DNA of 64,000 nucleotides from Flavobacterium amnicola (GTDB lineage: Bacteria; Bacteroidota; Bacteroidia; Flavobacteriales; Flavobacteriaceae). Positions 7,923 to 13,206 of this stretch are shown in pieces. Position 1 is the first letter of the stretch. Every line of letters starts with the position of its first letter. Where the stretch lies: contig NZ_SBKO01000003.1 in the NCBI RefSeq assembly GCF_004122165.1, positions 1 to 64,000 on the forward strand, in the 5' to 3' direction. The position numbers were made by a program, and so were the translations under genes. Below the pieces are notes generated by a model. It saw only the letters and a program-made list of their open reading frames with translations, was not told where the DNA came from and searched no databases.

Positions 7923-8624
7923 TTAATTGTAAACTCGCTCTTTTCCAAGCATATCATTTATATTTTTAGAATGCTGAAGTATAACTTCGTTGTTTTCACC
8001 ATTTTTTACAGCTTGCTCTAATAAATTTACTATTTCTCTTTTATTAGAATAATTTGCCAGAATACTTTCAGAGAGAATTTTTTCTACGACTTCTAATACT
8101 CTTCCAGATTTGACTACGAAAGTATTGTTAGGAACAAAATTAATTTCTTTAAGACTACAGTTTCCATAAAAAACTATAATTGAATAAAAAGGAATATTTT
8201 CGAACTGTTTAAGTTGTTTTTTTAAATCATCAATATGTTTAGCATTTTGTAAAATTGGATTATAAAAATAATATTTATCTCTTCCGTAGTTTAAAATTTG
8301 TGCCCATTGAGGTTTATATCCAGTTCCAAAAATCCAACCACTATAATCTTTTACTTCAAATACTAGAATGCCTACTTTAGTTGGAACAACTAAATCGATT
8401 TGCGAATACTTTCCATAATATTTTTTTAAGTATAAATCATGAAAAATTGTTTGAGATGGAATTCCATATTGTGAAAGTTTTGATACCAAAGCTCTTTCAG
8501 ATACTGTTCCTCTTTTCGGACCTAAATCTGTTTCGAATTGGTTAATTTCGAGATTGTCTTTATCCTTTTTAAATGTGTAATAGAGAATAAATAAGACAAT
8601 TGATATAATAATAACATACAACAT
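7923..8624 (-). CDS. NERD-domain (nuclease-related) membrane-anchored protein (cassette 8)
   Basis: 233 residues. One membrane span (about residues 2-18) precedes a NERD domain at roughly residues 38-150. Visible motifs are an early Glu (SERALVSKL), then D77 in QIDLVV and E90-V-K92 in FEVKDYSGW, the D...ExK pattern of restriction-endonuclease-like folds. NERD proteins are thought to act on nucleic acids, and some take part in DNA handling or defence; the target here is unknown. Single gene between repeats 8 and 9. A membrane-bound nuclease-like protein among cassettes of unknown function fits a cargo role such as defence, which is inference. Confidence 0.82.
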   Translation of the reverse strand: MLYVIIISIVLFILYYTFKKDKDNLEINQFETDLGPKRGTVSERALVSKLSQYGIPSQTIFHDLYLKKYYGKYSQIDLVVPTKVGILVFEVKDYSGWIFGTGYKPQWAQILNYGRDKYYFYNPILQNAKHIDDLKKQLKQFENIPFYSIIVFYGNCSLKEINFVPNNTFVVKSGRVLEVVEKILSESILANYSNKREIVNLLEQAVKNGENNEVILQHSKNINDMLGKERVYN

Positions 8625-8670
8625 AAAGAATAAGGTTCAATTGATTGTGATTTTTCTAAAACTTGCCCAT

Positions 8671-8800
8671 AACGTTCTGCGGCTTGCTCTCAGTGGCGTT
8701 GCACCAACACCAAGCCATTACAAATATAACAAAACATTCCATTCAGCAGCGGATTTTCCGTAGGAAAATCCGGAAGTAGCCATTGAAGCAAACCGCTGTT
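8671..8800 (-). repeat. attC-like repeat 9 (most divergent)
   Basis: 130 bp from AAC (8671) to GTT (8800). The stem GCGGCTTGCTCTCAGTGGCG faces GCCATTGAAGCAAACCGC. TTGC/GCAA replaces TTGGC/GCCAA on both sides. The centre lacks the usual AGATAAG motif and has GGATTTTCCG-taGGAAAATCC. Confidence 0.82.
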
Positions 8801-8811
8801 GTGCGTTCGGT

Positions 8812-9417
8812 TTATTCATTACATCCAATTTTCGGCAAACAGAGTATAGGAGCAAGACCACCAGAAATTAGTATTCCGATTTTTGTTTTTTCAATTTCAA
8901 AAAAGAGAGTGTTATTTTCAATATAGTTTGGTAAATTTTCAGGCATTCCCATGTCATAAACCATGATGTTATTTTTACTGTCAATAAATGCTATTTCACT
9001 TCTTCCTCGAGGTGATAACATTTCGCCAATTCCAATTATCTTGAAATTTGTAATAACTTTATAAGAGTTTTCATTATCAATATCTTTTAATTCGCCCAAA
9101 TATTTTATTTCAGTTTTCGTATGTTTCTCATCAATTATTTGTAGTTGATTAATTTCACTTGATTTAATGAACTTTTTATAGAAATGTAGTTTGTCTTTAC
9201 TTTCATTAATTTTCTTATCTAATGAGTTACCTTTCATAAATTCAGTAAAGACTAAAGTATCGTAAATAATAGATGAATTTTTTTCAGAATCATTTCTCAA
9301 AATTGTTTTAACTTTTTTTTGAATTTTTTTTTCAGAACTGCCATTTTTTGGTTTGTCAATTTTTGAGTTACAGCTAAAAAAGACAATTGAAACAATTAAA
9401 ATATAGAGTCTATTCAT
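8812..9417 (-). CDS. Lipoprotein of unknown function (cassette 9)
   Basis: 201 residues. Signal peptide MNRLYILIVSIVFFSC with lipobox cysteine at residue 16 and a Lys/Ser-rich linker. A beta-rich mature domain contains ISPRGRSEIAF-like and MVYDMGMPENLPNYI stretches and ends CLPKIGCNE. I do not recognise a family. Stop is 12 bases from repeat 9; the ATG is 47 bases from the other boundary. Single gene in its cassette. Confidence 0.75.
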   Translation of the reverse strand: MNRLYILIVSIVFFSCNSKIDKPKNGSSEKKIQKKVKTILRNDSEKNSSIIYDTLVFTEFMKGNSLDKKINESKDKLHFYKKFIKSSEINQLQIIDEKHTKTEIKYLGELKDIDNENSYKVITNFKIIGIGEMLSPRGRSEIAFIDSKNNIMVYDMGMPENLPNYIENNTLFFEIEKTKIGILISGGLAPILCLPKIGCNE

Positions 9418-9463
9418 TTTTTATTTTCTAAGTTTTTTTACACGGTATTCAAAACTGACGCAC

Positions 9464-9588
9464 AACGTCCCGCCGGCTTCACGAAGTGGCGAACCTCGGG
9501 ACGAAATATTTTCCACTAAGATAAAATTTAATAGCGAAATATAAATATGAATTTAGCAATATTCTCGCCATTTCGTGAAACCGCTGTT
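9464..9588 (-). repeat. attC-like repeat 10 (second stem subtype)
   Basis: 125 bp from AAC (9464) to GTT (9588). The inner stem GGCTTCACGAAGTGGCG/CGCCATTTCGTGAAACC is identical to repeat 3, but the centre is different (no GATTTTCC hairpin; AT-rich). So stem and centre vary independently. Confidence 0.87.
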
Positions 9589-9599
9589 AGCAGCCGTAT

Positions 9600-10340
9600 T
9601 TATTCATTATTTGTTTGTAGATATTCGATATTTTGAGTGAAAAATTTAGCCATACCATTATTTAAGTATTTTTCATATTCAGTTGATTCGTTTCTGTGAA
9701 TGCTTAACCAAGCCATTGCATAAGCGATTACTTGTTCAGGTAAATATCCTTGACTACTCATTTGCCATCCTGAATGAGAAATGTTTTGAAATTTGGAATG
9801 TTGAAATCTTGAGTTACCTAGAAATATTCCAAAGCCATATGTTAAAGCTGTTAAATCGGTTAAATATTCATCATTTTCTTCGATTCTGTTTTCCCCAAGC
9901 AAAATGAAGTGTGATAATTCATGAGCAATTGTAGCAATTAGGGAAAAAGTATTTTTTAATTGCCCTTTTTCAATGTAGATAATTTTTTCATTTTCAAGTT
10001 CTTTATAAACACCAGTTGCACTTTGCCATTTCCCATTAATATCAGCTGGACTAGATAGAATTGTTCCATCAGCCATTTCAATAGGTTGATCAGAAAAGTA
10101 TTCAATACGGATGTTAGAATCTTCTATTTGCATTAACTCTTTTGTCCTTTCTAGGACGAATTCAGCATCTTCTTCATTACCTTTAAAAGTCCAATTGTAA
10201 TAATTTTTAGTTGGAGTAATGGTTCTTAAGCTATCGAAGTGTTCATTCCCTAAAATTTCACGAAGGAAAATAAAACTTTCCTCGATCCATTTTTTGTCAT
10301 CTTCTGTAACAGATGGTTTTTTCTTTTTATTCCAAAACAT
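9600..10340 (-). CDS. HExxH domain protein, putative metallopeptidase (cassette 10)
   Basis: 246 residues with no signal peptide. HELSH at residues 140-144 (in IATIAHELSHFILL) is a zinc HExxH motif. An acidic stretch RIEENDEYLTDLTALTYGFG follows about 10 residues later; it could give the third ligand and resembles small cytoplasmic HExxH proteins of Bacteroidota. The first half has a beta-rich segment ending at IIYIEKGQLKN. Catalysis is not proven. The gene is alone between repeats 10 and 11, with the ATG about 37 bases from the boundary. Confidence 0.78.
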   Translation of the reverse strand: MFWNKKKKPSVTEDDKKWIEESFIFLREILGNEHFDSLRTITPTKNYYNWTFKGNEEDAEFVLERTKELMQIEDSNIRIEYFSDQPIEMADGTILSSPADINGKWQSATGVYKELENEKIIYIEKGQLKNTFSLIATIAHELSHFILLGENRIEENDEYLTDLTALTYGFGIFLGNSRFQHSKFQNISHSGWQMSSQGYLPEQVIAYAMAWLSIHRNESTEYEKYLNNGMAKFFTQNIEYLQTNNE

Positions 10341-10374
10341 ATTGAATTCCAGAGGTTTTTTTAATATGGCTGCT

Positions 10375-10497
10375 AACGTCCGGCGGCTTGGCGCCGTTGC
10401 GGCAATTTACGAAAAATTTTCTTCGTGGGGAAGGGTTTGAGGAAACCGTTAGGTTTCCGACGGAAGATTTAACTAGCTATGGCGCCAAACCGCTGTT
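10375..10497 (-). repeat. attC-like repeat 11 (nearest the integrase)
   Basis: 123 bp from AAC (10375) to GTT (10497). The stem GCGGCTTGGCGCCGTTGCGG faces AGCTATGGCGCCAAACCGC. The centre is close to that of repeat 6 (GGAAACCGTTAGGTTTCC). This repeat ends the cassette adjoining the attI-like site, so by integron logic it is the youngest. Confidence 0.88.
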
Positions 10498-10520
10498 AAC
10501 GGCTGGTTTTATAATTTAAT

Positions 10521-11057
10521 TCATCTGCCAATTTCTTTCCATTTGTCTTTTGTAAAGAATACATTTCCAAATTTGGAAGAATGAAACACATAGTAAAATG
10601 TTTTTCCTTTTCTATATAAAGTTGGATTTTCATTTACGATATGATGTTTTGAATTTTCAAAATTTAAAACAATTCGTGGAACTTGATATTGTTCTAAAAA
10701 ATGAATTTTTCCTTTGTAAGTTTTTGTAATTTTAGCTTTCTCGGTTACATGAAATAGAATTTCATCATTTTGGTTAATTTCAAATCGAAAATGTTCATAT
10801 TGCCAATCGGATTGTTTCCCAGAATATTTAGTTCTGTCAATAACATATTCTCCATAAATATCATCTCTATCCAATTCGCTTGAACTTACGAGTAAATTTA
10901 TTATTGATACTAATAAAACTAATCCAATAACTGCAATCCAAATTCCACTAAGAGCTTTACCAAATATTTTTTTCCTTGAAACACCCCAAGAAATTAATAA
11001 TATTATTGATAGAGGAATTAATATAAGTATGAAAAAAAGGTTGAATCCAAATCCCAT
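10521..11057 (-). CDS. Two-span membrane protein of unknown function (cassette 11, first after the integrase)
   Basis: 178 residues. Two hydrophobic spans (about residues 5-24 and 38-57: FFILILIPLSIILLISW and GIWIAVIGLVLLVSIINLL) are followed by a soluble domain of strands with charged turns (DIYGEYVIDRTKY, HFRFEINQNDEILFHV) that would lie on one side of the inner membrane. No family recognised. By integron logic this is the most recently inserted cassette. Its ATG lies 47 bases from the attI-like junction and no clear promoter lies between. Confidence 0.72.
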   Translation of the reverse strand: MGFGFNLFFILILIPLSIILLISWGVSRKKIFGKALSGIWIAVIGLVLLVSIINLLVSSSELDRDDIYGEYVIDRTKYSGKQSDWQYEHFRFEINQNDEILFHVTEKAKITKTYKGKIHFLEQYQVPRIVLNFENSKHHIVNENPTLYRKGKTFYYVFHSSKFGNVFFTKDKWKEIGR

Positions 11058-11093
11058 TCGATTGTTGTTTTATGCGAAATTTTTTTGGCAAAC

Positions 11094-11125
11094 TTGCCGT
11101 TAACTCTTAAATAGCTGTACCTGAA
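11094..11125 (-). other. attI-like recombination site at the head of the array
   Basis: GCCGTTAAC at 11096-11104 is the exact complement of the GTTAACGGC that lies at the far end of the same cassette (10495-10503). No palindromic repeat follows it; beyond it comes unique sequence up to the integrase gene. This is where an integron would have attI: the G side belongs to the platform and TTAACGGC to the first cassette. The extent of the site on the integrase side is a guess. Confidence 0.7.
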
Positions 11126-11170
11126 AATTCCGGCATTTCTATCTAAAGTCTATTTTTAAAGGGTTTATAA

Positions 11171-11212
11171 AAAACAATTCAAAAAAATGTATTGCGTAAT
11201 TCGAATTGTTTT
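11171..11212 (-). terminator. Possible terminator between integrase and first cassette
   Basis: AAAACAATTC (11171-11180) and GAATTGTTTT (11203-11212) form an inverted repeat with T-runs outside both arms and a 22-base loop. The stem is AT-rich, so it may be weak. On the minus strand it would end integrase transcripts before the cassettes. Confidence 0.45.
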
Positions 11213-11248
11213 TTTTCTGAATTCTTGATTTCAAATATAGCGTATTTT

Positions 11249-12319
11249 TCATAAAAAATCTAAGGGACTCACAATTTTGCGCAAGGTTCTATCGGTTACA
11301 TTGGTGTATAATAATGTGGTGCTAATGCTATTGTGACCCAATAATTCTTGAATGAAACGTATATCGGTTCCGTTTTCTAATAAATGGGTGGCATAACTGT
11401 GACGCAAACTGTGGATACCTACTTTTTTTCTTATTTGTGCTTCATGCAATGCATCTTTAAATACTTTTTGTAACGATCGACTAGAGTATTGTCCACCGTA
11501 CTGTCCTTCAAAGAGGTATTCTTTTGGTTTATAAGATAAATAGTATTCCCGCAATTGAAATAAAATACTGTCGGGTAAATTAACATAACGATCTTTTTTT
11601 CCTTTACCACGCTCTACATACACCAACATCGTTCGACTGTCAATATCCGAAATTTTAAGATTTATAATTTCAGACAATCGCAAACCCATTCCGTAACACA
11701 ATTTGAGCATTGTATTGTGTTTTAGGTTTTTTGAAGCCATAAAAATACGTCTCACTTCGTCCGAATTTAATGCTTTGGGCAACTTAAGTTGCTTTTTCGG
11801 TCGCGGAATTTCAACAAAAATTCGAGGCTGAAACAACACTTGTTCATAATAAAATTTGATTCCGCTAATCCTACTGTGTAAAGTGTTTTCTTTTAATTTT
11901 AATTCGGTGATGCAATGCAATAAAAACTCGCGGACTTCCACTTCATTGCAGGTGTTTGATGCTTTGTCTTTGATAAAATATAAAAATTGGGCAAATTCCT
12001 GACTATAACATCGAATGGTACTTGGACTATACCCTTTTAATCGGAGTTGATTTACCAATCGCTCTAATTCCTTCTGATTGTGGGGATTGATTTTGGAAAG
12101 TGTTTTGGTGCCAATAGTATAATCGGTTAAAAGATTAAACTTTTTTCGGTATTCAATAACATCTGGAACATACCAGCACTGATTAGTTTGACTCCAAGAG
12201 GAACCTACTAATTTTTTAACTTCTGAAAGATGAACAGGATTTTTGTCAAATCGAATGAAAATGACTTTCTGATTACGGTGTTCCCCTAATGTAAAGGTGT
12301 ATGGCGTCAAACTAATCAT
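11249..12319 (-). CDS. Tyrosine recombinase of the cassette array (Xer-like, not IntI)
   Basis: 356 residues. Residues 1-65 form an extra N-terminal module; about 80-175 is the SAM-like core-binding domain; about 180-356 is the catalytic domain. Active-site residues visible are R214 (GLRLSEI), K near 239 (RGKGKKDRY), H303 and R306 (HSLRHSYATH), H329 (LLGHNS) and Y338 (LLYTNV). The end SPLDFL resembles the SPLD ends of IntI proteins. R214 to H303 is 89 residues; XerD has 96 and IntI1 131, so the IntI-specific extra helix has no room. It reads toward the cassettes from the attI-like site and is the obvious candidate to move them. A Xer-family origin is inferred; activity is untested. Confidence 0.88.
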   Translation of the reverse strand: MISLTPYTFTLGEHRNQKVIFIRFDKNPVHLSEVKKLVGSSWSQTNQCWYVPDVIEYRKKFNLLTDYTIGTKTLSKINPHNQKELERLVNQLRLKGYSPSTIRCYSQEFAQFLYFIKDKASNTCNEVEVREFLLHCITELKLKENTLHSRISGIKFYYEQVLFQPRIFVEIPRPKKQLKLPKALNSDEVRRIFMASKNLKHNTMLKLCYGMGLRLSEIINLKISDIDSRTMLVYVERGKGKKDRYVNLPDSILFQLREYYLSYKPKEYLFEGQYGGQYSSRSLQKVFKDALHEAQIRKKVGIHSLRHSYATHLLENGTDIRFIQELLGHNSISTTLLYTNVTDRTLRKIVSPLDFL

Positions 12320-12337
12320 AATGGCTTATATATATAA

Positions 12338-12345
12338 CAAATATA
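12338..12345 (-). promoter_or_regulatory. Candidate -7 element of the integrase promoter
   Basis: The minus strand reads TATATTTG here, matching the Bacteroidota TAnnTTTG -7 element about 19 bases before the integrase ATG. I see no good TTTG at the -33 distance, so support is partial. Confidence 0.35.
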
Positions 12346-12407
12346 GCTATAAGTTTTTTATAATTAGATAGGAGTGAATTGAAAAATTGTGAAAATTAGA
12401 CTGAAAC

Positions 12408-13121
12408 CTAATTGTTCTTTTTCTGTTCTTTTAAATAGCTAGTGAATTTTTTTCCGTATTTCGATTGTGCTACTTTTGGACTCATTTTGTTGTGTATCGA
12501 ATCTAAAAAACGAGGCTGCATATCGTAAATATCAGTTAAAGCAATATAAGGGGCTACTTCGTAATTTGCATTTGATAAAGCAAAGTTAGCGGCGTATAAA
12601 TAACGACGTTTTAATAAATCATCTTGTTTTTTACTATTTGCTTCTGCCGAATAATTTTTAGCTCCTTTTTCGCCCATAATTTGCGCGTGTAACAACTCTA
12701 ATTGCTGGTCGTTAAATTTGGAAATAATATCCTTGTATTGTTCGTACAATTCTTGATTTTTTGATCCCGTAATTTTGGAACTCGCTAAAAAAGTGTCCAA
12801 ATTAGTATCAATATTTATTTTTCCTGGCTCGGCGAAAAACAATAAATTATTGTCAATAGAATTTGTTACACCACGATCTACAAACAAATACAACATTTCG
12901 GGTGAGTCTAGTTTTATTTTGCTTTCAAAGGTTGATGATCCATTCAATACAATAGTATCTAAAGCCACTAGAGTAGTGTCTTCAACTCTTTGGATGTATA
13001 ATTTTCCTTTTTTTAATCCTTTAATAGTTCCTGTAATTAATACTTCATTTTCATTCAGTTTGTTATCTGAACATGAACCCAATAAGAAAACAGAAAATAA
13101 AGCAACAATAACTTTGTACAT
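12408..13121 (-). CDS. DUF4369-domain lipoprotein
   Basis: 237 residues from the ATG at 13121. A TTG seven codons earlier is possible but would put residues before the signal peptide. MYKVIVALFSVFLLGSC is a lipoprotein signal. The N-terminal part (VLITGTIKGLKKGKLYIQR) is a DUF4369 domain, commonly found in front of thioredoxin-like modules in Bacteroidota. Here no thioredoxin domain follows, only a helical C-terminal half. Likely a periplasmic or surface lipoprotein of unknown role. It begins the ordinary chromosome beyond the array. Confidence 0.8.
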   Translation of the reverse strand: MYKVIVALFSVFLLGSCSDNKLNENEVLITGTIKGLKKGKLYIQRVEDTTLVALDTIVLNGSSTFESKIKLDSPEMLYLFVDRGVTNSIDNNLLFFAEPGKINIDTNLDTFLASSKITGSKNQELYEQYKDIISKFNDQQLELLHAQIMGEKGAKNYSAEANSKKQDDLLKRRYLYAANFALSNANYEVAPYIALTDIYDMQPRFLDSIHNKMSPKVAQSKYGKKFTSYLKEQKKNN

Positions 13122-13152
13122 AGTTTTATAAATTTGCCGCAAAGTAATAAAA

Positions 13153-13185
13153 AAATCCTCAAATTGAATATCAAAATGAGGATTT
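13153..13185 (-). terminator. Rho-independent terminator
   Basis: AAATCCTCA (13153-13161) pairs with TGAGGATTT (13177-13185). On the minus strand the hairpin is followed by a T-run, placed just after the M61 peptidase gene. Confidence 0.75.
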
Positions 13186-13206
13186 AAACTATTTTTTTGG
13201 ATTAAT

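Larger units (their letters stand above)
1..12319 (-). mobile_element. Integron-like gene-cassette array with its own tyrosine recombinase
   Basis: Eleven imperfect palindromes of 123-130 bp, all in one orientation, alternate with cassettes whose genes all read on the minus strand. A single attI-like half site and a tyrosine recombinase gene stand at the head. Each cassette opens with GTT plus 6-7 variable bases and closes with the exact complement ending in AAC, so the outer stem belongs to the cassette and not to the repeat. This is the layout of an integron (attI, then gene-attC units). Differences from classical integrons are that the integrase reads toward the cassettes, it lacks the IntI-specific insertion, and the core boxes do not fit GTTRRRY. 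The array continues beyond the left edge. The layout and complementarity are seen directly; the recombination mechanism is inferred. Confidence 0.85.

Noticed and set aside
121-10497. CRISPR array
   Set aside because: The repeats are 123-130 bp with spacers of 0.6 to 2.3 kb that hold genes, there are no cas genes, and the repeats vary by paired changes.
121-10497. Repeats as MITE or REP elements scattered between genes
   Set aside because: They sit at every gene boundary in one orientation, are absent elsewhere in the window, and their outer flanks pair with the other end of the cassette, not within the element; no target-site duplications were seen.
11249-12319. Integrase as canonical IntI
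   Set aside because: R-H spacing of 89 residues leaves no space for the IntI-specific helix, and core boxes GTTRRRY/RYYYAAC are not followed.
11249-12319. Prophage or ICE integrase
   Set aside because: No phage structural, replication or conjugation genes in the window and no tRNA at the boundary.
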